From: Streptomyces sp. ST2-7A
Lineage (GTDB): Bacteria; Actinomycetota; Actinomycetes; Streptomycetales; Streptomycetaceae
Direction: 5' to 3'
DNA length: 64,000 bases
Assembly (NCBI RefSeq): GCF_021390475.1
Contig: NZ_JAJUWS010000003.1
Coordinates: 124,001 to 188,000 of the forward strand
Shown here one piece after another: positions 33,451 to 42,136 of the stretch. The notes below the pieces were generated by a model. That model was not told where the DNA came from, made no database searches, and saw only the letters and a program-made list of their open reading frames with translations. Numbering within the stretch: position 1 is the first letter of the stretch; each line of letters begins with the position of its first letter. A program made the translations under genes and the position numbers.

Positions 33451-36400
33451 TCACTCCTCCGTGGAGGCGGTCACCGTGCCGGTGGAGGACTGCTCCGCGG
33501 CGGCGGTGCCGGAACTCTTCTTCGTGGCGGTCTTCTTGCCGGCCGCCTTCTTGGTCGCGGTCTTCCGCGTGGTGGTGGCCTTCTTGACCGCGGTCTTCTT
33601 GACCGTCGCCTTCTTGGCCGTCGCCTTCTTCGCCGTCGCCTTCTTGGCGGTGGTCTTCGCCGCCGCCTTCTTGGCACCGGTGGCCTTCGCGGTCTTCCCG
33701 CCGGCCGCCTTCTTCGCCGCCGGGGTCTCCGCGTCCTCGGCGGTCGCGTCGTCCCCGGCGGCCTCGGCGGTTTCGGCCTCCGGCGCCTCGTCGGCCCCGG
33801 TCGTGTCGACCGGGGCCGGCTCGGTCGCCTCGGCCGGCCGCACCCCGGCGGACGTGTCGGTGTCGGTCTCCTCGACCGACTCCGTCGCCTCCACCACGAC
33901 CACGGCGCTCTCATCGGAACCGGTGGGCGAACCGGTGGGGGCCGAGGCACGGCGCACCGCACGGCGACGCGACCGACCGGCCGGGGCGACCGGGGCGGCG
34001 TCGGCGGTGGTCCCGGTGTCCGGAGCGGACGCCGGGGGCGTGTCCCCGCCGGTGACCTCCTCGACGCCGCTGCCGGCGTCCGTGTCGGTCCCGGCGTCGG
34101 CGGCGATCACCACGACGGCGGCCTCCGCCTCGCCGGTCGGCGAGCCGGCGGGGGCCGCGGCGCGGCGGGCCACCCGGCGACGGCGCGGCGGGGCCGCGGG
34201 GGCCGGCTCCGGCTCCTCCACCGCGACCGGTTCGGCTGCGGGCTCGGCTGCCGGTTCGGGGGTGACGACCACGGCCGCGGTCTCCGCGTCCGGACCGGTG
34301 GGCGAACCGGCCGGGGCACTGGCCCGGCGGGAGGCCCGGCGACGACGGCGCGGCGCCTCGGCCGGGGCGGCCTCCTCGGCCACCGGGGCCGGCTCCGCCA
34401 CGGCTGCGGCGGATCCGCTCGACTCGGCGGCGGCGGTCCGCTCGTCGGCGGCGGCGGTCCCGGCCGGTGCCGACTCCTCGGCGTCCGCCGGCGCGGTCCC
34501 GACGGCGGGCGTCGTGGCGGGGGCGGAGGCGCGGCGACCGCCGCGCCGACGACGTCCACCGCGACGCGCCGCGTCCTCGGCCTCGGCGATGCTGTTGTAC
34601 AGCTCCTCGTCGGCGCGCAGCTCCAGGGGGCCGTCGGCGGCGACCACCGTCTCCGCGGCGGGCTCCACGACCGGCTCCACGGCCGTGGCGCCCCCGTTCC
34701 CGGTGTCGCTGTCGGCGTCGGTCCCGGTGTCGAGGTCGGTCTCGTCGACCGTCTCGGCCCCGTTCTCCATCGCCTCGGCGGCCCGCTCGGCCTGCTTCTG
34801 CTTGCGGCGGCCCTTCTTCCCACCGCCGCCCTGCGCGGTCGGCTGCTCCATGTGGACGATGACGCCCCGGCCGTTGCAGTGCGCGCAGCTCTCGGAGAAG
34901 GACTCCAGGAGCCCCTGCCCGACCCGCTTGCGGGTCATCTGGATGAGTCCGAGGGAGGTCACCTCGGCGACCTGGTGCTTGGTCCGGTCACGGCCCAGGC
35001 ACTCCAGGAGCCTGCGCATCACCAGATCGCGGTTGGACTCCAGCACCATGTCGATGAAGTCGATGACGATGATGCCACCGAGGTCGCGCAGACGCAGCTG
35101 GCGGACGATCTCCTCGGCCGCCTCGATGTTGTTGCGGGTGACCGTCTCCTCGAGGTTGCCGCCCTGGCCGGTGAAACGACCGGTGTTGACGTCGACCACG
35201 ATCATGGCCTCGGTCCGGTCGATGACCAGGGAGCCGCCGCTGGGCAGCCACACCTTGCGGTCCAGCGCCTTCATCAGCTGCTCGTCGATGCGGTGACTCG
35301 CGAAGACGTCCACCTCGGAGGTCCAGCGCTGCAGGCGCGGGGCGAGGTCGGGGGCGACGCCGGTGACGTACTCCTGGATGGTGCCCCACGCCTCGTCGCC
35401 GCTGACGATGACCTTGGTGAAGTCCTCGTTGAAGATGTCGCGCACGACCCGGACGGTCATGTCCGGTTCGCCGTGCAGGAGGGTCGGGGCGTTGGTGCCC
35501 TTCTTGGCCTTGCCCTGGATGTCCTCCCACTGGGCGCGCAGGCGCTGCACGTCGCGGGTCAGCTCGTCCTCGGTGGCGCCCTCGGCGGCGGTGCGCACGA
35601 TGACGCCCGCGTCGTCGGGGACGATCTTCTTGAGGATCTGCTTGAGGCGGGAGCGCTCGGTGTCCGGGAGTTTGCGGCTGATGCCGGTCATCGAGCCCTG
35701 CGGCACGTAGACCAGGTAGCGTCCGGGCAGCGAGATCTGGCTGGTCAGACGGGCGCCCTTGTGGCCGATGGGGTCCTTGGTGACCTGGACCAGGACCGAC
35801 TGGCCGGACTTCAGCGCGCTCTCGATGCGGCGCGGCCCGCCGCTGATGCCCAGCGCCTCGAAGTTGACCTCACCGGCGTACAGGACGGCGTTGCGTCCCT
35901 TGCCGATGTCGATGAAGGCGGCCTCCATCGACGGCAGGACGTTCTGGACCTTGCCCAGGTAGACGTTACCGACGTAGCTGGTGGCCTGTTCCTTGTTGAC
36001 GTAGTGCTCGACGAGGACGTCGTCCTCCAGCACGCCGATCTGGGTCCGCTCACCGTTCTGGCGGACCACCATCACGCGCTCGACGGCCTCGCGGCGAGCG
36101 AGGAACTCGGCCTCGGTGATGATCGGCACCCGGCGACGGCCCTGCTCGCGGCCCTCGCGGCGGCGCTGCTTCTTGGCCTCCAGACGGGTGGATCCCCTGA
36201 TGGACTGCACGCCGTCGGAGCCGGTGTCGGCGTCCTCGCGCTCCCGCTTGCCGCGACGGGGCTCGCGAACCTTGACGACGGTGCGCTCGGGGTCGTCCTC
36301 GCCGGGCGGGGTCTCGGCGGTGTCGGCGCTCTCGCCGCCGCGGCGACGACGGCGGCGCCGGCGACGGGAACCGCCGCGACCGCCCTCGTCGTCGGTGTCG

Positions 36401-37509
36401 TCCCCGGCCTCCTCGCCCGCGTCGTCACCGGCGGTGTTCTCCGCGTCGTCGCCGGCGGTGTCGGTGTCGGTCCCGCCGACGGCGGTGGTGTCGGCCTTGG
36501 TGGTGTCGGCCTCGGCGGTGTCGGCCGTTGTGGCATCGGTGTCGGTCTTGCCGGCGGTGGTGTCGGTCTCGGCCGCGGTGTCACCGGCGATGGCGGTCCC
36601 GGGGGGTTCCTCGGCGTCCGTCCCGGCGTCCCCGTTCCCCCGGGTCCGGGTCCGGGTCCGGGAGCGGCCGGCGGTCTCGGCGGCGCGCTCGGCCAGTTCG
36701 CTGCGGCGACGGCGACGCCCGCCGCGCCGGCGGCGACGACCGGGGCGGTCGACGCCGTTGTCCGCGTCGGTCCCGTGGTCGTCGGCGCGGTCGGTGTCGG
36801 AGGCGGCCCCGGTGTCGGAGGCGGTGTCGAAGCCCTCGTCGTCCCCGGGGCCCTCGTCGAAGAGGTCGTCGTCGCGATCGGAGGCGGCCTCGGCGGCGGC
36901 CCGCTCGGGGGTCTGGAACATCGGGGCCTGGAAACCACCGGCGCGGAAGGCGGGGGCCCGGAAGGAGGCGGTCTTCGGGGCGACGGGGGGCGCCTGGAAG
37001 GTGGGGGCCTGGAAGGCGGGGACCACGATCGGTGCCGCGCCGTCCTCCGCGGGGGTCTCCTCGGCCTCATCCTCGGCCCCGGTGCCCGCCGCGGTGGCGG
37101 TCCCACCGGCCGGTACGTCGTCGACGGGCGGCGGCGACGGTTCGCCGTCGGCGTCGGAGCCCGTGTCGCCGGGGATGTCGGTGCGGTCCGGGCCGGCGGG
37201 CGCGTCCGCCACGGGCGCGGAGGCGGCCCGGGTGGCGCGCCTGCGGCGGCGCGGGGCCGAGGGGGCCGAGGGCTCGGCGGGTGCCTCGGCCGCGGGCACC
37301 GCGGGGGTGTCCTGATCGCTCCCGGCGGTGGGGGCCACGGCCCCCGTGCCGCCGGCGTCGCCGGTCGGGGGTCCGGCCGCCGGCGGTCCGGCGGGCCGGG
37401 CGGCGGCCCGCCGCCGGCGGCGGGGCGCCGGGGCGTCGCCGGTCCCGGTCGCCCTCGGTTCGCTGCTCGTGGGGGTGTCCGCTTCGGCGGACTCGTTGTA
37501 CTCGTGCAT
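33451..37509 (-). CDS. rne: Ribonuclease E/G family endoribonuclease
   Basis: A 1352-residue single-strand endoribonuclease acting in mRNA decay and rRNA/tRNA processing. The catalytic core lies in the middle: an S1 domain near 505-590 (GNVYLGKVQNVLPSMEAAFI), the RNase-H/DNase-like part with VVDVNTGRFTG and IVIDFIDM carrying the metal-binding aspartates, and the zinc link CAHCNGRG near 885. Both flanks are long, disordered and charged: an acidic Ala/Asp/Thr-rich N-terminal arm of about 480 residues with RRRRRR patches, and a C-terminal arm with repeated Arg blocks followed by SAPAGSPTG, ending in a Lys/Ala/Thr-rich tail (KKATAKKATAKKATVKK). This arm-core-arm order is typical of the actinomycete enzyme. 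GGGAGA lies eight bases before ATG 37509. Confidence 0.96.
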   Translation of the reverse strand: MHEYNESAEADTPTSSEPRATGTGDAPAPRRRRRAAARPAGPPAAGPPTGDAGGTGAVAPTAGSDQDTPAVPAAEAPAEPSAPSAPRRRRRATRAASAPVADAPAGPDRTDIPGDTGSDADGEPSPPPVDDVPAGGTATAAGTGAEDEAEETPAEDGAAPIVVPAFQAPTFQAPPVAPKTASFRAPAFRAGGFQAPMFQTPERAAAEAASDRDDDLFDEGPGDDEGFDTASDTGAASDTDRADDHGTDADNGVDRPGRRRRRGGRRRRRSELAERAAETAGRSRTRTRTRGNGDAGTDAEEPPGTAIAGDTAAETDTTAGKTDTDATTADTAEADTTKADTTAVGGTDTDTAGDDAENTAGDDAGEEAGDDTDDEGGRGGSRRRRRRRRRGGESADTAETPPGEDDPERTVVKVREPRRGKREREDADTGSDGVQSIRGSTRLEAKKQRRREGREQGRRRVPIITEAEFLARREAVERVMVVRQNGERTQIGVLEDDVLVEHYVNKEQATSYVGNVYLGKVQNVLPSMEAAFIDIGKGRNAVLYAGEVNFEALGISGGPRRIESALKSGQSVLVQVTKDPIGHKGARLTSQISLPGRYLVYVPQGSMTGISRKLPDTERSRLKQILKKIVPDDAGVIVRTAAEGATEDELTRDVQRLRAQWEDIQGKAKKGTNAPTLLHGEPDMTVRVVRDIFNEDFTKVIVSGDEAWGTIQEYVTGVAPDLAPRLQRWTSEVDVFASHRIDEQLMKALDRKVWLPSGGSLVIDRTEAMIVVDVNTGRFTGQGGNLEETVTRNNIEAAEEIVRQLRLRDLGGIIVIDFIDMVLESNRDLVMRRLLECLGRDRTKHQVAEVTSLGLIQMTRKRVGQGLLESFSESCAHCNGRGVIVHMEQPTAQGGGGKKGRRKQKQAERAAEAMENGAETVDETDLDTGTDADSDTGNGGATAVEPVVEPAAETVVAADGPLELRADEELYNSIAEAEDAARRGGRRRRGGRRASAPATTPAVGTAPADAEESAPAGTAAADERTAAAESSGSAAAVAEPAPVAEEAAPAEAPRRRRRASRRASAPAGSPTGPDAETAAVVVTPEPAAEPAAEPVAVEEPEPAPAAPPRRRRVARRAAAPAGSPTGEAEAAVVVIAADAGTDTDAGSGVEEVTGGDTPPASAPDTGTTADAAPVAPAGRSRRRAVRRASAPTGSPTGSDESAVVVVEATESVEETDTDTSAGVRPAEATEPAPVDTTGADEAPEAETAEAAGDDATAEDAETPAAKKAAGGKTAKATGAKKAAAKTTAKKATAKKATAKKATVKKTAVKKATTTRKTATKKAAGKKTATKKSSGTAAAEQSSTGTVTASTEE

Positions 37510-37710
37510 GCGGGCGGTTCTCCCGTCACGCTCCCGGGCACCGCGCCAACGGGGGCGGGCGCCGCTCGGGAGCTGTCGTGTGTAGCTCGCCGGTTCCGGG
37601 AAATCCTTGCCCGGCTACGGCGAAAGTCTGTTGGGCGGGTGCGCCGGTGGGAACAGCCGGTCCCGAGTGGCTCCCGGCCCCGGGCAATTCGGCGGCGCGC
37701 GACAGCGCCC

Positions 37711-38562
37711 CTAGCCGGTGGTCTCCGGCACCACCGCGGCCTGCTGCCCGGCGGCCCCGGATGGGGTGGCCGCGGCGGCGTCGCGGTCGGGCGCGAGCGG
37801 ATCACCCACCGATCCGGTCTCCGCATCGAGAGGCCCCTGCGCCAGCCTGGTCACCGCTGCGGGGACCGGCGGCGCCAGGTCGGCCACGGCTCGGAGGCCG
37901 GACAGGACGTCGTCGGGTCGCACGGCAGGAGTGTCGTGCCGTACCACCAGGCGAAGTATCGCACAGGGTCGGGTCGGGCCCTCATCGGACCCTCCGGCCG
38001 CGGCGGGTCCGGTGCCCGTACCGGCGTCGGGGAACGCCTCCAGGGCGACCACTGCGGCCCGGGCGTCGAAGGCGCGCAGGCCCTTCTTCGTCTGTCTGCG
38101 CACCTCGACGGCGTCGGCGGCGAGGAACGCCTCCACGGCGCGGCGGGCCTCCTCGACCGGCACCCCGTCCAGCCGCAGTTCCCAGCGGGACGCCTCCAGG
38201 CGCTCGGCGAGGTGCGGGGTGCGGGCCTCGACGGCGTCGATCACGTCCAGGCCGGTGGGCAGCGACTCGTCGAGCAGGAGTCGCAGGCGCTCGGGGTCGC
38301 GGGTCTCGGTGAGCGCGATCTCCAGGTACTCGGCCTCGCTGGCGGTACCGGTGGGGGCGGCGTTGGCGTAGCTGACCTTGGGGTGCGGGGTGAAGCCCGC
38401 GGAGTAGGCCATGGGGACCCCGGCGCGGCGCAGGGCGCGCTCGAAGGCACGTTGGAAGTCGCGATGGCTGGTGAACCGCAGGCGTCCGCGCTTGGTGTAC
38501 CGCAGCCGGACGCGTTGGGTCGCGGGCGCGGGCGGGGGACCTGTGGGTTGTCTCTTGCCCAG
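37711..38562 (-). CDS. TIGR03936-family protein partnered with the radical SAM gene
   Basis: A 283-residue protein of the family that always accompanies the TIGR03960 radical SAM enzyme and in some bacteria is fused to it; the substrate is unknown. Family sequence begins with RVRLRYTKRGRLRFTSHRDF, followed by MAYSAGFTPHPKVSYANAAP, GTASEAEYLEI and EAFLAADAVEVRRQTKKG. Family text begins well before the first ATG at 38412, so the true start must lie upstream, but an in-frame TGA (38571-38573) stands nine bases before GGCAAGAGACAA. The only plausible initiator is CTG 38562, with GAAGGA about ten bases upstream. The C-terminal 50 residues are Ala/Asp-rich. It is downstream of, and co-directional with, the radical SAM gene. 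Confidence 0.85.
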   Translation of the reverse strand: MGKRQPTGPPPAPATQRVRLRYTKRGRLRFTSHRDFQRAFERALRRAGVPMAYSAGFTPHPKVSYANAAPTGTASEAEYLEIALTETRDPERLRLLLDESLPTGLDVIDAVEARTPHLAERLEASRWELRLDGVPVEEARRAVEAFLAADAVEVRRQTKKGLRAFDARAAVVALEAFPDAGTGTGPAAAGGSDEGPTRPCAILRLVVRHDTPAVRPDDVLSGLRAVADLAPPVPAAVTRLAQGPLDAETGSVGDPLAPDRDAAAATPSGAAGQQAAVVPETTG

Positions 38563-38656
38563 TGTCGTTCAGTCCTTCGGGGATCGGGACCGCGGAAGCG
38601 GCGGGCGGGGACCGGGGCGTACACGGTGATCACCGGTATCACGGGGACCACTCGGG

Positions 38657-38712
38657 TCGTGTCGGGTGTCCCGGGCGGCGACGTGGGCCGCCGCCCGGGA
38701 CACCCGACACGA
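38657..38712 (-). terminator. 23-bp perfect stem-loop between the radical SAM gene and its partner
   Basis: The left arm at 38657-38679 (starting TCGTGTCGGGTGTCCC) is exactly complementary to 38690-38712, with a ten-base loop. It begins 39 bases after the TIGR03960 stop and ends about 95 bases before the partner gene start. It could be a terminator or an attenuator between two genes whose products work together. Confidence 0.65.
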
Positions 38713-38750
38713 TCCACACGATCGGCGCGGGTGCCCCGGTTCCCGATCGC

Positions 38751-40676
38751 CTACTTCACCACGGTGAGCGGAAGCAGTTTGCGCCCGGTCGGGCCGATTT
38801 GAATCTCGGTACTCAGTTGGGGGCACACCCCGCAGTCGAAGCAGGGGGTCCAGCGGCAGTCCTCGACCTCGGTCTCGTCGAGGGCGTCCTGCCAGTCCTC
38901 CCACAGCCAGTCCTTGTCGAGGCCGGAGTCGAGGTGGTCCCAGGGCAGGACCTCCTCGTAACCGCGCTCGCGGGTGGTGTACCAGTCCACGTCCACGCCC
39001 TGCGGGGGCAGGGTCGCCTCGGCGCACTTCATCCACAGGTCGTAGGAGAAGTACTCCCGCCAGCCGTCGAACCGGCCGCCGGCCTCCCAGACCGCGCGGA
39101 TGACGGCGCCGATCCGGCGGTCGCCGCGCGAGAGCAGGCCCTCGATGATGCCGGGCTTGCCGTCGTGGTATCGGAAGCCGATGGAGCGACCGTACTTCTT
39201 GTCCCCCCGGATGCGTTCGCGCAGCTTCTCCAGGCGGGCGTCGGTCTCCTCCGCGGAGAGCTGCGGCGCCCACTGGAAGGGGGTGTGCGGCTTGGGGACG
39301 AAACCGCCGATGGAGACGGTGCACCGGATGTCGTTGGAGCCGGAGACCTCGCGACCCTTGGCGATCACCCGGGTCGCCATGTCGGCGATCTGCAGCACGT
39401 CGTCGTCGGTCTCGGTGGGCAGCCCACACATGAAGTAGAGCTTGACCTGACGCCAGCCGTTGCCGTAGGCGGTGGCGACCGTGCGGATCAGGTCCTCCTC
39501 GGAGACCATCTTGTTGATGACCTTGCGGATGCGCTCGGAGCCCCCCTCGGGGGCGAAGGTCAGACCGGAGCGGCGCCCGTTGCGGGTCAGCTCGTCGGCC
39601 AGATCGATGTTGAAGGCGTCGACCCGGGTGGAGGGCAGCGAGAGACCGATCTTGTCCTCTTCGTAGCGGTCGGCCAGGCCCTTGGCCACGTCGGCGATCT
39701 CGCTGTGGTCGGCGGAGGAGAGCGAGAGCAGGCCGACCTCCTCGAAGCCGGTGTTGCGCAGGCCCTTGTCGACCATGTCGCCGATGCCGGTGATGGAACG
39801 TTCGCGGACGGGCCGGGTGATCATGCCGGCCTGGCAGAAGCGGCACCCACGGGTGCAGCCGCGGAAGATCTCCACCGACATCCGCTCGTGGACGGTCTCT
39901 GCGAGCGGCACCAGCGGCTGCTTGGGGTAGGGCCACTCGTCGAGGTCCATCACGGTGTGCTTGGACACCCGCCAGGGCACGCCCGGCCGGTTGGGCACCA
40001 CCCGGGAGATCCGGCCGTCGGCGAGGTACTCCACGTCGTGGAAGCGCGGCACGTAGACACCACCGGTGCGCGCGAGGCGGAACAGCAGCTCCTCACGGCC
40101 ACCCGGCCGCCCCTCGGCCTTCCACGAGCGGACGATGTCGGTCATCTCCAGCACGATCTGCTCACCGTCGCCGAGGACCGCGCAGTCGATGAACTCCGCG
40201 ATCGGCTCGGGGTTGAACGCGGCGTGCCCGCCGGCGACCACCACGGGGTGGTCCTCCGTGCGGTTCACGGCCTCCAGCGGGATGCCGGCCAGGTCCAGGG
40301 CGGTGAGCATGTTGGTGTAGCCCAGCTCGGTGGAGAAGGAGACGCCGAACAGGTCGAAGGCGGCCACCGGGCGGTGCGCGTCGACCGTGAACTGCGGGAG
40401 GTCGTGCTCCCGCATGAGCTTCTCCAGATCCGGCCAGACGCTGTAGGTGCGCTCGGCCAGGACTCCCTCGCGTTCGTTGAGGACCTCGTACAGGATCATG
40501 ACGCCCTGGTTGGGCAGGCCGACCTCGTAGGCGTCCGGGTACATGAGGGCCCAGCGGACGTCGCAGGATTCCCAGTCCTTGACCGTGGAGTTCAGCTCGC
40601 CGCCGACGTACTGGATCGGCTTCTGGACGTGCGGGAGGAGGGCCTCCAGGCGCGGGAAGACCGACTCGACTGGCAT
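38751..40676 (-). CDS. TIGR03960 radical SAM protein (B12-binding N-terminal region)
   Basis: A 641-residue radical SAM enzyme of unknown reaction. The N-terminal third resembles a cobalamin-binding fold (ALMYPDAYEVGLPNQGVMIL, VVVAGGHAAFNPEPIAEFID). The radical SAM core starts at SVEIFRGCTRGCRFCQAGM, where the three cysteines of CxxxCxxC bind the 4Fe-4S cluster, followed by LTFAPEGGSERIRKVINKMV. A second cysteine set near the end, CRWTPCFDCGVCPQ, could bind another cluster. The C-terminus ends TGRKLLPLTVVK. ATG 40676 (MPVESVFPRLEALLPHVQKP) is the conserved start; the upstream open part is Pro-rich shadow. The downstream TIGR03936 gene is its obligate companion. A role in RNA modification has been considered for the pair, but nothing here proves it. 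Confidence 0.93.
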   Translation of the reverse strand: MPVESVFPRLEALLPHVQKPIQYVGGELNSTVKDWESCDVRWALMYPDAYEVGLPNQGVMILYEVLNEREGVLAERTYSVWPDLEKLMREHDLPQFTVDAHRPVAAFDLFGVSFSTELGYTNMLTALDLAGIPLEAVNRTEDHPVVVAGGHAAFNPEPIAEFIDCAVLGDGEQIVLEMTDIVRSWKAEGRPGGREELLFRLARTGGVYVPRFHDVEYLADGRISRVVPNRPGVPWRVSKHTVMDLDEWPYPKQPLVPLAETVHERMSVEIFRGCTRGCRFCQAGMITRPVRERSITGIGDMVDKGLRNTGFEEVGLLSLSSADHSEIADVAKGLADRYEEDKIGLSLPSTRVDAFNIDLADELTRNGRRSGLTFAPEGGSERIRKVINKMVSEEDLIRTVATAYGNGWRQVKLYFMCGLPTETDDDVLQIADMATRVIAKGREVSGSNDIRCTVSIGGFVPKPHTPFQWAPQLSAEETDARLEKLRERIRGDKKYGRSIGFRYHDGKPGIIEGLLSRGDRRIGAVIRAVWEAGGRFDGWREYFSYDLWMKCAEATLPPQGVDVDWYTTRERGYEEVLPWDHLDSGLDKDWLWEDWQDALDETEVEDCRWTPCFDCGVCPQLSTEIQIGPTGRKLLPLTVVK

Positions 40677-40822
40677 GGGGGACACTTTCGGGACGGGATC
40701 GGGGTGCGGCACGGGCTGCGGGCCGCGGCCGACCGGCGGGTGCCGGCGGCCGGTGCCGGGCGGGTCGTCCGGGGCCGGTGCCACGGGCGGGGCCCGACGG
40801 GTGCCGGACGGCCCTTGGCCAT

Positions 40823-41962
40823 TCAGCGTACCGGGCCCCGGGCCGGCAGGGGGTCGGATGCCCCCTCCACCACACCCACGGCCCGTTCCACCTCGCGGGC
40901 GCGGGCGGTCTCCCGGCCGTGCAGCACGCCGTGGGTGAACGCGGATTCACCGGCCTCCTCCGCACGGCGGGCCAGGTCGAGGAGGGCGGCGCGGGCGAGA
41001 ACGCCGTCTTGGCGGTCGTCCAGCAGCTCCTGGAGCCGACGGAATCCGGTGGCCTCGGCCCGGGCGACCGGGCCCAGGGCGGGCTCGGCGGCCTCGGCGG
41101 CGTAGCGGGCGCGTTTGGCGGCGCGGCGGGCGCGGTGCCAGGCGGCGTCGCGGTCCGGGCCGTCGGGAACGCGCCGGGCGGTGGCCAGCAGGCCGGCGCA
41201 GCGCTCGCGTTCGCGGCGCAGCGCCCGGGCTAGGACGGGACGGGCGGGCCGCCGGGCGTCGGGGAGCAGCGGCGGGTTCTCCAGCAGCGCGGTGAGGTCG
41301 TCCAGCAGCGCCCCGTGGCGGTGGGGGTCGAGGGCGGGCACGGCTCTCGGACGGTCGGGAGCCGACGCGGGGTCGTCCGCGGGGTCCCCCGCCGGGTCGG
41401 CGGGGGCCGGGACGCGGGCGACGAGGTCGAAGGAGCCGGCGACGGCGACCGACGACACCGGTCCGCCGCCCTCGACCGATTGCCCCGGTTGCCCCGGCTC
41501 CGCGACGGTGTCGGTGTCGGTGTGGCCGGTCGGGTCGATCGCGGTGTCCGCCCCGGTGTCGGTTCCGGTGTATTCGCGGATGCGGCGCTCGATCGGCCCG
41601 CGCACCAACTCGGGCGGTAGTTCGCCCAGATGGGCGAGCAGGCGTCGCCGCAACACCTCCCGGTCCCGTTCGGCGCCCAACTCGGCGGCGAGGACCCGCA
41701 GGCCCTGCTCGACCCCACGGGTGTATTCCCGGTCCAGCACCGTTCGGTGGGTGCGCAGGCAGCTGCGCAACCGTCGGGAGGCGACCCGCATCCGGTGCAC
41801 GGCGTCGGGGTCGCCCGCCCGTGCGGGGTCCCTCAGGTCCCGCAGAGCCCGCACCTGGCGGCGGGCGTAGACGAGCACGAGGTGACCGGCGGTACCCGGA
41901 GCCGGCTGCGGCTGTCGGGAGGTCGGCGGTGTCGAGCCCTCGGACTGTGTGGTGCCGGACAT
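40823..41962 (-). CDS. CHAD-domain protein
   Basis: A 379-residue protein with a conserved-histidine alpha-helical (CHAD) domain, a fold that binds polyphosphate. The domain starts at YARRQVRALRDLRDPARAGD with AVHRMRVASRRLRSCLRTHR, and resumes in the C-terminal half with HRARRAAKRARYAAEAAE and RRLQELLDDRQD. Between them, residues 125-210 are an Asp/Thr/Pro-rich insert. No CYTH domain is fused, so it is not a polyphosphate-cleaving bifunctional protein. GAAGGG sits seven bases before ATG 41962. It is co-directional with the radical SAM genes and rodA. A phosphate- or polyphosphate-linked role is likely from the family; the exact function is open. Confidence 0.88.
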   Translation of the reverse strand: MSGTTQSEGSTPPTSRQPQPAPGTAGHLVLVYARRQVRALRDLRDPARAGDPDAVHRMRVASRRLRSCLRTHRTVLDREYTRGVEQGLRVLAAELGAERDREVLRRRLLAHLGELPPELVRGPIERRIREYTGTDTGADTAIDPTGHTDTDTVAEPGQPGQSVEGGGPVSSVAVAGSFDLVARVPAPADPAGDPADDPASAPDRPRAVPALDPHRHGALLDDLTALLENPPLLPDARRPARPVLARALRRERERCAGLLATARRVPDGPDRDAAWHRARRAAKRARYAAEAAEPALGPVARAEATGFRRLQELLDDRQDGVLARAALLDLARRAEEAGESAFTHGVLHGRETARAREVERAVGVVEGASDPLPARGPVR

Positions 41963-42136
41963 GGTGCCGCCCTTCGTTCGCCGACCCCGTCGCCCCGGGG
42001 ATTCGCCGCACCCCTTCCCCCGGCCGGGGGCGATATGTCCCGGCCGGGGCCACGAACGGGCCGCCCACCTGTCGGGCGTGCCCCGCGCCCCGACCGGACC
42101 CGGGACACGGGGCGGGGACGGGGCGTTCCATGGACC

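Noticed and set aside
33385..38802. Plus-strand open frame of about 1805 codons antisense to rne
   Set aside because: It is the GC-driven complement of the rne coding frame; its translation is Gly/Arg/Leu repeats with no family sequence.
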